Positions 35,656-45,000 of a DNA stretch of 64,000 bases are shown here, piece after piece. The translations under genes and the position numbers were made by a program. Origin of the DNA: Sphingobacteriaceae bacterium UBA6709. Its GTDB lineage: Bacteria > Bacteroidota > Bacteroidia > Sphingobacteriales > Sphingobacteriaceae. The stretch spans positions 5,403 to 69,402 of the forward strand of contig DKIV01000044.1 of assembly GCA_002454425.1 (NCBI GenBank). Reading direction: 5' to 3'. The notes below the pieces were generated by a model. It was not told the origin of the DNA. It made no database searches and saw nothing but the letters and a program-made list of their open reading frames with translations. Every line of letters begins with the position of its first letter. Positions within the stretch are counted from its first letter, which is position 1.

Positions 35656-37416
35656 ATGATTTTAAATATGAGAACTATTACAACTAAGATATTTGCGTTG
35701 ATGCTGATCGGTCTGATGAGCACTGGCTTGCTCTCCTGTAAAAAGCTATTGGACGTGGATCCAGAGGAGGTATTGACGGACAACAACATGTATAAAAATG
35801 TTTATGACGCCGATGCGGCGGTTATAGGCGTTTACGGCAAGTTTATGAATCTTGCCTCCAACTATATTATTGTCAATGAACTGCGGGGAGATCTCATGGA
35901 TGTTACTCCCAACAGCGACCGATACATGAAGCAGCTTAGCAATTTCACCGTAACGGCCGACAATCCCTATGTAGATCCACGACCGTACTACGAGGTGATT
36001 CTCTACATTAATGATGCCCTTAGCAATTTTAAAAAAATGAGGGAGGAAGGCAAGTTGAAGCAGGACGAGTTCGATATGCGTTATTCTGATCTGGGAGCGC
36101 TTCGTTCCTGGATATATCTCCAGCTCGTAACGAGATATGGTGAAGTGCCTTATGTTACAGAACCCGTTAAGAATATTGACGACCTTAAAAATGCAGCCTT
36201 GTTCCCCAGGGTTAAGTTAGATCAGCTTGTGAAGGATCTGATCTCTTTTACGGAAGCCTTACCATGGAAAGATGACTATCCCTCAGGAAGCACATTATAT
36301 ACCACCGTAGATGGTTATTCTACTTCAAAGATGTTTATAAATAAGTATATGGTGCTTGGTGATCTTTATCTTTGGGATAATAATTACACGCAGGCTGCTA
36401 CCAATTACAGAAAAGTGTTAGAATGGGGAACCTTATACGGAGGCAATGACAATTACACCATTTATAAAATGACGTATAGTTACAACGTCGGTACAGCCTG
36501 GATCAATATCTTTAGTTCTCCCTATGGTGAAAGATATGGCTTCAATCATGAAGCTATTTGGGCTTTGCCTTTTGACAAGAGTTTTAGTCCGACAAATCCT
36601 TTCATTCCGTTATTTGGAAATGAAGGCAAGGGAAAATATCTGATTGCTCCGTCGGATTGGGTGATGAATAATTGGTCGTCACAGACACGATCTGACGGTT
36701 CTCCTTATGACCCGCGCGGTCAATTTTCTTCATGGACGACGCAGAATACACAACCTGTAGCATACAAAATGATCGCCGGGTACAGTGCGCTCTCTCCATT
36801 TGAGACGAATGGTAAATGGATGATATATCGTGCTGGTATTTTACATCTTAGGTTTGCGGAAGCAACTAACAGAGACAACTTCCATAAGCTGGCCTATGCA
36901 TTTCTGAATAATGGTATCTTAAACTCATATGATCCTAATCCTTCGGTTGCCCGAAATGTTAAGGATGTTACTAATATGATGAATACTCTAGATTATCCGG
37001 ATCCTTACAAGTTTGACGCCCGCGAGGGTGAGTTTCCTCGATTCCGCGGCGATTGGTACCGTCATACCGGTATTCGTAATCACGCGGGCGTCATGCATTC
37101 AACCATCACCCCCGCTGATTCTGTGAAATATTTCGACATGAGCAATCCAAATCCATATTATCGTGAGGTAAAAGATCACGCGGGTCTGGCTCTTTTTATG
37201 GAGGATAAACTCGTACAGGAAGGAGCCCTGGAAACGGCATTCGAAGGATACCGCTGGGGTGATCTTCTACGTATCGCGCTACGAAGGGAGAAAGAAGCTC
37301 CGGGTACGGGTGTAGCATTCTTACAGAAACATATAAATGACAAGTTCCAGGCTAGGGGTGAGACCGCTCCCAACATGACTAATAAAGATAACTGGTTCCT
37401 GCCGTTTAATTGGTAA
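35656..37416 (+). CDS. SusD/RagB-type glycan-binding lipoprotein (pair 2)
   Basis: Surface lipoprotein partner of the preceding SusC, 586 residues from the first ATG; the ATG at 35668 (MRTITT) gives a more standard signal peptide. The lipobox is GLLSC. Conserved features include 'CKKLLDVDPEEVLTDNNMY' after the anchor, helical TPR-like repeats with 'LGALRSWIYLQLVTRYGEVPYV' and the C-terminal 'EGALETAFEGYRWGDLLRIAL'. The GH115 gene begins 5 bases after its stop, so the three form one transcription unit. Confidence 0.94.
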   Translation: MILNMRTITTKIFALMLIGLMSTGLLSCKKLLDVDPEEVLTDNNMYKNVYDADAAVIGVYGKFMNLASNYIIVNELRGDLMDVTPNSDRYMKQLSNFTVTADNPYVDPRPYYEVILYINDALSNFKKMREEGKLKQDEFDMRYSDLGALRSWIYLQLVTRYGEVPYVTEPVKNIDDLKNAALFPRVKLDQLVKDLISFTEALPWKDDYPSGSTLYTTVDGYSTSKMFINKYMVLGDLYLWDNNYTQAATNYRKVLEWGTLYGGNDNYTIYKMTYSYNVGTAWINIFSSPYGERYGFNHEAIWALPFDKSFSPTNPFIPLFGNEGKGKYLIAPSDWVMNNWSSQTRSDGSPYDPRGQFSSWTTQNTQPVAYKMIAGYSALSPFETNGKWMIYRAGILHLRFAEATNRDNFHKLAYAFLNNGILNSYDPNPSVARNVKDVTNMMNTLDYPDPYKFDAREGEFPRFRGDWYRHTGIRNHAGVMHSTITPADSVKYFDMSNPNPYYREVKDHAGLALFMEDKLVQEGALETAFEGYRWGDLLRIALRREKEAPGTGVAFLQKHINDKFQARGETAPNMTNKDNWFLPFNW

Positions 37417-37421
37417 TTAGT

Positions 37422-40355
37422 ATGGGGAAAAGAAGAATCGTATTCTACATGTGTGTGTGTTGTATATTGGTTTTCAATCAATCCTTCGCACAGTTACAGA
37501 GTTCTTCTTTTCCCACCGTTTATTTTCAGAAGAAAGAGGGCGCTTTTCCATTAATCTCTAACAAGACGGAGGCCCCTCTTTTGATTTCCCCTGCGGAAGC
37601 AGCCGTTGTCACCATCTCAGCAAAAGCATTTAAAAAGGATCTACAGCTAAAAGGAGCTGGTGAAGACAATAGCTTTCGCTATCTCACAGCAGAAAAGCAG
37701 CTTCCCAAGATTGCCATTATTGCAGCGAGCCTGGGTGCATCGCCCCTTGCGGATTCGCTGTTCTCCGCTACAGGAATAGATATCGGAGTGCTTAAGCGAC
37801 AATCGGAGAGCTTCGTGATATCAATTAAAAGCGATAAGTCCGGTGCTCAGCAAAAGTTATTGATCGCCGGGAGTGATCCTCGTGGAACTGCCTATGGTTT
37901 GTTTGAGCTATCTCGGCGCATAGGCGTTTCTCCATGGCATTGGTGGGCCGACGTGAAGCCTCAGGTGTCATCTGACGTCTTTATCGGGGAGGGAACTTTT
38001 ATGTCCGAAAGCCCTTCTGTAGCCTACCGCGGAATATTTATTAATGATGAAGATTGGGGCTTACGGCCCTGGGCTGCCAATACCGATACACTTGTTAATA
38101 ATATCGGACCCGCAACGTATGCTAAGGTATTTGAATTGTTATTGAGACTGAAAGCAAATCTCATCTGGCCCGCGATGCACGAAGGAACGAAGGGTTTTTT
38201 TGAGTTTCCTGAAAATGTAAAACTTGCCGAAGACTACAGTATTATTATCGGAAGCTCACATGCCGAACCCATGTTAAGGAATAATGTAGCAGAATGGAAT
38301 ACCCCAAGCTTCGGAAGCTTCAACTACAAGACTAATAGGGCGCAGGTATACAACTACTGGAAGTCTCGCGTTATTGAAGCCAGGAACCTGTCTGGGATAT
38401 ATAACCTGGGCATGCGTGGTGTACACGACAGCGGCATGCAGGGAGTAAAAAGCCCCACTGAGGCCGCTACGCTCTTATCACAGGTAATCGACGATCAAAG
38501 GAATATTTTAAGGGAGCATGTAAATGCTGACATCACAAAAATTCCTCAGGCATTTCCTATTTATAAGGAGGTGCTCGACATTTACGAGACCGGATTAAAG
38601 GTTCCTGAAGATGTTACCCTTATCTGGCCTGATGATAATTATGGCTACATACAACGGCTGAGCGATAGCACTGAACGACACCGCAGCGGAGGTGCCGGCG
38701 TTTATTATCATGCCTCGTATTGGGGGCGCCCCCATGATTATCTATGGCTGTCAACTACCCATCCCTTGCTTTTACAGCAGCAGATGCTTAAAGCGTATCA
38801 ACATGAGGCCCGTAAAATATGGGTTCTGAATGTCGGTGATATCAAGCCCGGTGAATATACCATGCAATTCTTTCTGGATATGGCTTATGATATCAGACCT
38901 TTTTATTCGGATGTATACGCTCGCCAACATCTAAAAAATTGGGTCAGCGAGAATCTTCCCGGTGGTGCGACAGATCAGCTGAGTAACACTCTTTGGAAAT
39001 ACTACGATCTTGCCTTTGAACGTAAACCCGAATTCATGGGATGGAGTCAGACGGAGCCTACACGTCCAACCACCTTTACGGCCTATCAGCATTTTGCCTA
39101 CGGCGATGAAGCCATGAAACGTGTCGATCAGTATATGGATCTGGAAGCGCAGGTAAAGAGCTTATGGAAGGATCCTCAATACCGAAAGTCCGATCCTTTT
39201 TTTCAGTTGGTATATTATCCTGTCGTATGCGCATCTTTGATGAACAAGAAGTTTCTATATCGCGATAAGGCATGGTTATATGCCGCGCAGGGCAGAACCT
39301 CGGCCTTGACCTATGCTGCTATGAGCGACAGCGCTTACACTTCGATTGTAAGAGCAACAAAGTATTATAACGATACACTTGCCGGAGGTAAATGGAAGGG
39401 GATGATGTCTATGAAGCCCCGTTCGCTTCCTGTATTTGAGAAGCTGGATTTCAGGAATCTCAAACTTGCGGAGCAGCCTCAGCCCTGGGGTGTGGTAACC
39501 GAAGGACATAGTACCGACTCTGACTCTACTCTTTACTTTGATGACGCCAGCGCTGATGATAAATTTGTAGATGTTTTTCTGAAGGGGAACGTTACGCAAA
39601 CTAAGGACTTCCGCATAGCTCTTAAGGGGGCCTTCGCCATAAGCAAGGAGCGTTTCCGTCTGGGAAAGGTCAATGGCGATTCTGAAATCCGTCTTCGCGT
39701 ACGTCCTGAATGGCGAAAGATTAAAAAAAACGACCATCAGGGAGTGCTTTCCATACAGGCGGGAGGATTTCGCCGGGATATTCCACTTGTGGCATCTCGT
39801 AATGCAGGCCAATACGGACACCCGGGAATAGCTGCGGAGGCGCGTAGTTACGTCTCCATTCATGCATCCAACTATTCGCGTTTGCATGGAAGTCCCGTGT
39901 CTGCCTGGATAAAAGTTTCAGGTATCGCCTACACTGCGTTTGCAATGCGAAGCACGCATCCTGCTTCACGCATCCCTGCTCCCGATGTTGAAACGCAGGC
40001 TTGTATGGAATATGATTTCCTTATTCATGAGAATGCCGATACTCCGGAGCTTTATTTTTACTGTTTACCGGGGCATCCTGCCGGGAAAAATCAAAAGCGC
40101 GGTCTGGCATTCAGCATTGACGGCGGACCAGTGCAGCAGCTTGATATGACAACACTGGGGCGTTCTGAGCAGTGGAAGCAGCATGTGCTTCGTAATGCAG
40201 TAGAGGTGAAAGCGTCCATTACTGCTCTTGCCAAGGGCAAGCACATATTAAAAATATATGCCATTGCTGACGATCTTTCCCTGGATCGTATCTTCATTAA
40301 GACCCGCGGGAAGATGGCTCCTCCTTACGCTGCCATCGCCGAAACCAGACTTTAG
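37422..40355 (+). CDS. Secreted GH115 alpha-glucuronidase
   Basis: Exported glycosidase of family GH115, 977 residues from the ATG at 37422; an upstream TTG in frame lies inside SusD and is not needed. A signal peptide ends at SFAQ. Family blocks include 'GSDPRGTAYGLFELSRRIGVSPWHWWADV', read as consecutive motifs, 'YRGIFINDEDWGL', 'LLRLKANLIWPAMH' and 'TLIWPDDNYGYIQRLS'. Known GH115 enzymes remove alpha-1,2-linked (4-O-methyl)glucuronic acid, mainly from glucuronoxylan. No xylanase is encoded nearby, so the natural substrate here is open. It ends the FAS1/SusCD block. Confidence 0.9.
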   Translation: MGKRRIVFYMCVCCILVFNQSFAQLQSSSFPTVYFQKKEGAFPLISNKTEAPLLISPAEAAVVTISAKAFKKDLQLKGAGEDNSFRYLTAEKQLPKIAIIAASLGASPLADSLFSATGIDIGVLKRQSESFVISIKSDKSGAQQKLLIAGSDPRGTAYGLFELSRRIGVSPWHWWADVKPQVSSDVFIGEGTFMSESPSVAYRGIFINDEDWGLRPWAANTDTLVNNIGPATYAKVFELLLRLKANLIWPAMHEGTKGFFEFPENVKLAEDYSIIIGSSHAEPMLRNNVAEWNTPSFGSFNYKTNRAQVYNYWKSRVIEARNLSGIYNLGMRGVHDSGMQGVKSPTEAATLLSQVIDDQRNILREHVNADITKIPQAFPIYKEVLDIYETGLKVPEDVTLIWPDDNYGYIQRLSDSTERHRSGGAGVYYHASYWGRPHDYLWLSTTHPLLLQQQMLKAYQHEARKIWVLNVGDIKPGEYTMQFFLDMAYDIRPFYSDVYARQHLKNWVSENLPGGATDQLSNTLWKYYDLAFERKPEFMGWSQTEPTRPTTFTAYQHFAYGDEAMKRVDQYMDLEAQVKSLWKDPQYRKSDPFFQLVYYPVVCASLMNKKFLYRDKAWLYAAQGRTSALTYAAMSDSAYTSIVRATKYYNDTLAGGKWKGMMSMKPRSLPVFEKLDFRNLKLAEQPQPWGVVTEGHSTDSDSTLYFDDASADDKFVDVFLKGNVTQTKDFRIALKGAFAISKERFRLGKVNGDSEIRLRVRPEWRKIKKNDHQGVLSIQAGGFRRDIPLVASRNAGQYGHPGIAAEARSYVSIHASNYSRLHGSPVSAWIKVSGIAYTAFAMRSTHPASRIPAPDVETQACMEYDFLIHENADTPELYFYCLPGHPAGKNQKRGLAFSIDGGPVQQLDMTTLGRSEQWKQHVLRNAVEVKASITALAKGKHILKIYAIADDLSLDRIFIKTRGKMAPPYAAIAETRL

Positions 40356-40394
40356 TGTGCGGTAAATAAAAAACATGCTTTTCGGATTATGCTA

Positions 40395-40419
40395 TAGGGG
40401 GTATCCTCACACACCCCTA
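40395..40419 (+). other. Hairpin with GGGGGTAT motif in the fecR leader
   Basis: TAGGGG (40395-40400) pairs with CCCCTA (40414-40419), 30 bases before the fecR ATG. It includes GGGGGTAT (40397-40404), which also occurs at 21199-21206 before the sigma gene. Confidence 0.4.
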
Positions 40420-40448
40420 CTAATACAGTATAGTTCCTATTAAAGAGC

Positions 40449-41438
40449 ATGAGAAACGATATTTCCAGAGAACTTATTGAGAAATACTTAAAAGGAGAAT
40501 GCAACCCCGAGGAGTTGGAGATTGTACTTGCATGGTATGATTCTTTTGATGAAGATGTTGAGGGACGGTTTCTGCAGGATCCCGAAGAATATACTCGGCT
40601 GGAAAATAAAATGCTGCGCGAGATAAAGAAAGACGCCGGTATTTCTGATGATAAAGATAACCGCGGCAGATCTTTCGGAAAGCTGGGAATGATCTCAGCA
40701 ATATCATTGTCTGTCGCTGCCTGCCTCTCTCTCATTTACTTCATAATGTTCTGGCCCGGTAATACCAAAACGGAAACATGGAATCTGATCCGCATTGCAA
40801 ATCACAGCAATCAGATTAAAAAGTATGTGTTTGAAGACAGTTCTATTGTATGGCTAAAACCATCAACAGTGGTATATATTGATAAAACATATAATAAGCA
40901 GGCACGCAGGGTGCGCATGGAAGGGGATGCCTTTTTTGAGGTGTTCCATAACCCAGCGAAGCCCTTTATTGTAAGTGCCGGCACAGTCGATACGAAGGTT
41001 CTTGGCACTAAGTTTAGCGTACGTAGCCGCAGTGCTGAGGATATTATCAATGTGGTCGTCGCAAGTGGAAAGGTGCAGGTCGACTACGCTGAAGGTAAGG
41101 GCGTTAATGGCGTAACCCTGCTTCCCGGACAGTCAGCGGAAGTTATTAAATCAACGCAGACCTTGCGCATGCACGACTGTAAAGGTGCTGAAGTAGCCTT
41201 ATGGCGCAAGAAGGATCTTTTCTTTGATAATGAGCCTGTACGCAATGTTGTTGCCCGCTTAAACCAATGTTATAAAGCGAATATCTATTACCGCGATCGT
41301 ACAATCGGCAGTTATCACCTGCGTGCCGACTTCTCTGATGTTAATCTGGCAGACGTACTTCTTATGTTGGAGAAATCTTTACATGTCTCCTACGTGGTAG
41401 AAGATTCCGGAATCCGGCTTCAGAGGAAGCCCGGATAA
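40449..41438 (+). CDS. FecR-family anti-sigma factor
   Basis: Single-pass inner-membrane regulator of 329 residues that holds an ECF sigma factor until signalled by an outer-membrane transporter. The N-terminal cytoplasmic part (residues 1-78) carries 'YLKGECNPEELEIVLAWYD'. One membrane helix spans about 79-102. The periplasmic FecR domain has 'EDSSIVWLKPSTVVYI', 'RRVRMEGDAFFEVFHNPAKPFIV' and 'TKVLGTKFSVR', and a DUF4974-like end has 'VRNVVARLNQCYKANI'. The gene directly precedes the STN-bearing SusC, as expected, but its sigma partner is not adjacent; the only sigma gene in the window lies at 21288. It probably opens the pectin operon. Confidence 0.94.
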   Translation: MRNDISRELIEKYLKGECNPEELEIVLAWYDSFDEDVEGRFLQDPEEYTRLENKMLREIKKDAGISDDKDNRGRSFGKLGMISAISLSVAACLSLIYFIMFWPGNTKTETWNLIRIANHSNQIKKYVFEDSSIVWLKPSTVVYIDKTYNKQARRVRMEGDAFFEVFHNPAKPFIVSAGTVDTKVLGTKFSVRSRSAEDIINVVVASGKVQVDYAEGKGVNGVTLLPGQSAEVIKSTQTLRMHDCKGAEVALWRKKDLFFDNEPVRNVVARLNQCYKANIYYRDRTIGSYHLRADFSDVNLADVLLMLEKSLHVSYVVEDSGIRLQRKPG

Positions 41439-41519
41439 TTGCTTTTTCAAAATTAAACGAAACAACACGGATGTATCATCCAACCAACTAGCAAACAATT
41501 TATAAAAAACAACCATAAA

Positions 41520-44500
41520 ATGATGAAATATATACCCAGATTAAATCGTATGGGTGTGATGCTTAAATCTACGGTAGCCCAGCTTATCGTATGTTTTCTT
41601 TTCTCCGGCATCACCCTTGCAGCGCCGGGCAAGGCTCAAGGCGTTCTAAATACCAAAGTAAGCATCGCTGCTGGTCGTTCGAGCTTGCAGTCGCTACTGA
41701 CGAAACTGGAGGCGGAAACACACGTGAAATTTGTCTTCAGCAGCGACGTCATCGATGTGAAGCAGGAAGTAATATTCTCCGCCACAAACGAAAAACTCTC
41801 TGACGTTCTTAAGCGCTTGCTCAGCACCAAGAATATTAGCTTTGAAGTAATAAATGATCAGATCATCCTTGGCGTCGCTAAGTCGGCACAGCAGGGAGAT
41901 ATCGTAGTAAAGGGAAAAGTGAGCTCCGATAAAGGGGAGGCCCTGCCCGGAGTTAGTGTAAAGATCAAAGGCACTACCTTAGGAATTACCACAGATCTTG
42001 ACGGTAATTACACCCTTAAAGTGCCGGCAGCCAATGTACGCGGGACTTTGGTATTTACCTATTTAGGATTCACTGCACAGGAGGTGCCAATTAATGGACG
42101 CAGCTCTATTAATGTTGCTTTGAAGGAAGATATCAAGAGCCTGGAAGAAGTCGTGGTAGTTGGATACGGTACCATGAAAAAGAGTGATGTAACCGGTGCC
42201 ACGGCACGCGTGGGCGCTAAGGAGATCCAGCAAATGCCCGTACAGAATGCGTTGCAGGCTATGCAGGGTAGAGCCGCCGGGGTAGACGTAACCTCATCAA
42301 ACCGCCCCGGTCAGCTTGGTGATATCCGTATTCGTGGTAACAGATCTTTAGAAGCCTCTAACTCGCCGCTGTATGTTGTGGATGGTATCCCTCTGATGGC
42401 TGGTGGTATTGACGGGATCAGCCCTCAGGATATAGAATCTATCGACATATTAAAAGACGCCTCCGCCACAGCGATTTTTGGCTCACGTGGTGCCAACGGT
42501 GTAATTCTGGTAACTACTAAACGAGGTAAAGCCGGTGCATCGCAGATCACCTACAATGGTATTTCAACTTTTGATAAGTTGGTAGATATGGCGGATGTAT
42601 TTAATTCCGGAGAATATGCCGAATATCGCAGAAACGCGTATCGTGCCACCGGTGTATATACTACCCCTTATGCTACGCCTGCAGGTGATAAGGCGATATT
42701 AGGAACAGACCCTGTAGCCTGGAGGAATCTTGCAAAAGGCTATACCTGGGTAGATGAAGCTAACCTTATCCCGCAAATGCGTCCTACAACTACAGATGAA
42801 GCCGCGAAATGGGGCGTATCAGAGGTTCCGCTTTACAATGGCAATATGATACCCACCACTGACTGGGGAAGCATGGTTACCCGTACCGGTATTACCAATG
42901 ACCACACCTTAAGCGCTACTGTGGGTTCAGAGAAAGTTATGGCATACACGTCAGCAAATATCCTGAAACAAACAGGTACTAATAAAGGGCAGGATTTTAC
43001 ACGGTATAGCTTTAAAACCAGCATTGATATGAAGCCTGCCACCTGGTTTTCCTTAGGCGCATCTATCAACGCTACTTTTGGTAAGCAAAACTATGGATAT
43101 CAAGGTACTGGTAGTCGTGGCGCCAACGGTATTTATCAGGCTGCCCGCGGAATGCTTCCATTCGCGCAACCCTTTGATGAGAATGGCGAGTTCATCTATT
43201 TGCCAGGCAATGATATTAATATCGTAAATCCCATTCGTGAAGATCAATACGTTATTAATGAGCGTACTACCTGGCGTTTTTTGGGTAGCTTCTACGGAGA
43301 ATTGAATTTCGGTAAAGGCTTTAAGTTCAGAACGAACTTTGGTCCCGACTTCAGAAATTACCGGATGGGTAATTTTCAGGATAAGAACTCTACCTTACGA
43401 GGTGGTGGTGCCGCAACTTCCACCCACTACGCCCGTTTTCAACAGGAACAACGCGTAGCATGGACATTGGATAATTTGTTATACTACGACAAAACCTTTG
43501 ATAAACATTCATTGAATGTGACGTTGCTACAGAGTACAACATACGATCGTTTAGAGAGCTCTGACATGTCCGCGCAAAACTTACCCTATACCAGTCAGTT
43601 ATGGTATAATCTGCAGTCTAATTCTGATGGAAAGCTTCAGGGATATTCAACAGGTTACACTAGACGAGGCTTGTTGTCATACATGGCACGTGTTAATTAT
43701 TCATTTGCCGATAAGTATTTGCTGACCGCAGCGGGTAGGTGGGACGGAGCAACTCAGCTTGCTAAGGGAAATAAATGGGACTTCTTCCCTTCCATGTCTT
43801 TGGGATGGAAAATTAACGAAGAGGAGTTCATGCGCGACATCCGATGGATATCCCAGTTTAAATTACGTGTAGGTTATGGTGTTACCGGAAATTCCTCAGT
43901 ATCTCCTTATCAGACACAGGGAGTACTTACCCAACTTCCTGTAACTTTCTATACAACCTCCATGATCGGTTTTATTCCGTCAGACCCTGCAGCCTCGGAT
44001 CCGGCACGTATGCCAAATCAGGTATTAGGTTGGGAAAAAACAGGCCAGTTTAATATTGGTATTGACTATGGCTTCTTCAACAACCGTTTGAGAGGTTACG
44101 TTGATTATTATCAGTCGCACACCACGGATCTGATTATGGACAGAATTATTCCGTCGGTAAATGGTTATACCAAAATGTATTATAATATTGGTGAAACAAA
44201 AAATAAAGGTATTGACTTCACCCTGTCATCCTCGAATATCAGCAACAAGAACTTTAAGTGGGATACAGATCTCTCATTATCCTATAATAAAGATCGTGTA
44301 TATAAGACTTCAGTTGGTGGCGACCTTCTTGCTACAGGTGTTACTGGTAATCTTCTTATCGGTCGTCCGCTACAGAACTACTACGATTATAAGAAAGTCG
44401 GAATCTGGCAGGAAGCTGACGCTGCCGAGATGAAGAAGTTCAATGATAATGGCGAAAAGTATGTTGCAGGAGATATCAGAGTGATGGATGTAAATGGCGA

Positions 44501-44990
44501 CTACAAGATTACGCCAAATGATGACCGTGTTGTTATCGGTTCGCAGTTCCCTCGTTGGACAGGCGGTATCACCAATACGTTCAACTATAAAGGTATTGAA
44601 CTATCGTTCTTCCTGTATGGTCGTTTCAATTTCTGGGTAGAAGGAGGTGCTGTAGATATGCAGGGCCGCTTCCAGTCGCGTAAGGTTGACTACTGGACTC
44701 CTGACAATCCAACGAATGCTTATCCTCGCGCAAATTTCGGTAACGGTGGAGCTCCTCAATATTATTCTGCTATGAATTACCAGAAAGGCGACTTTATCAA
44801 AATGAGGAATGTTTCTCTGGGATATAATATTCCTCCAAGTTTCACAAAGAAATATCATGTGAATAACCTGAAAGTTTATGCGCAGGTGTTGAATCCATAC
44901 TTATGGACCAAAAATGGATTTATTGATACTGACGTGAACAGCAGCATTACTTCACGCAGTTTTGTGATTGGCTTAAATGCTTCATTCTAA
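41520..44990 (+). CDS. SusC-type transporter with STN signalling domain (pair 3)
   Basis: TonB-dependent importer and signal transducer, 1156 residues. After the signal peptide (ending near GKAQG) there is an STN domain at about residues 45-115 ('LQSLLTKLEAETHVKFVFSSD' and 'ISFEVINDQIILG'), the part that contacts FecR. A carboxypeptidase-regulatory-like domain follows ('VKGKVSSDKGEALPGVSVKIKGT'), then 'EEVVVVGYGTMKK', a plug with 'LYVVDGIPL' and 'IDILKDASATAIFGSRGANGVI', and the barrel. It is the only SusC here with an STN domain and it sits next to fecR, so it is the likely sensor. The substrate is probably rhamnogalacturonan oligosaccharide, from context. Confidence 0.96.
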   Translation: MMKYIPRLNRMGVMLKSTVAQLIVCFLFSGITLAAPGKAQGVLNTKVSIAAGRSSLQSLLTKLEAETHVKFVFSSDVIDVKQEVIFSATNEKLSDVLKRLLSTKNISFEVINDQIILGVAKSAQQGDIVVKGKVSSDKGEALPGVSVKIKGTTLGITTDLDGNYTLKVPAANVRGTLVFTYLGFTAQEVPINGRSSINVALKEDIKSLEEVVVVGYGTMKKSDVTGATARVGAKEIQQMPVQNALQAMQGRAAGVDVTSSNRPGQLGDIRIRGNRSLEASNSPLYVVDGIPLMAGGIDGISPQDIESIDILKDASATAIFGSRGANGVILVTTKRGKAGASQITYNGISTFDKLVDMADVFNSGEYAEYRRNAYRATGVYTTPYATPAGDKAILGTDPVAWRNLAKGYTWVDEANLIPQMRPTTTDEAAKWGVSEVPLYNGNMIPTTDWGSMVTRTGITNDHTLSATVGSEKVMAYTSANILKQTGTNKGQDFTRYSFKTSIDMKPATWFSLGASINATFGKQNYGYQGTGSRGANGIYQAARGMLPFAQPFDENGEFIYLPGNDINIVNPIREDQYVINERTTWRFLGSFYGELNFGKGFKFRTNFGPDFRNYRMGNFQDKNSTLRGGGAATSTHYARFQQEQRVAWTLDNLLYYDKTFDKHSLNVTLLQSTTYDRLESSDMSAQNLPYTSQLWYNLQSNSDGKLQGYSTGYTRRGLLSYMARVNYSFADKYLLTAAGRWDGATQLAKGNKWDFFPSMSLGWKINEEEFMRDIRWISQFKLRVGYGVTGNSSVSPYQTQGVLTQLPVTFYTTSMIGFIPSDPAASDPARMPNQVLGWEKTGQFNIGIDYGFFNNRLRGYVDYYQSHTTDLIMDRIIPSVNGYTKMYYNIGETKNKGIDFTLSSSNISNKNFKWDTDLSLSYNKDRVYKTSVGGDLLATGVTGNLLIGRPLQNYYDYKKVGIWQEADAAEMKKFNDNGEKYVAGDIRVMDVNGDYKITPNDDRVVIGSQFPRWTGGITNTFNYKGIELSFFLYGRFNFWVEGGAVDMQGRFQSRKVDYWTPDNPTNAYPRANFGNGGAPQYYSAMNYQKGDFIKMRNVSLGYNIPPSFTKKYHVNNLKVYAQVLNPYLWTKNGFIDTDVNSSITSRSFVIGLNASF

Positions 44991-45000
44991 AATTATTGTC

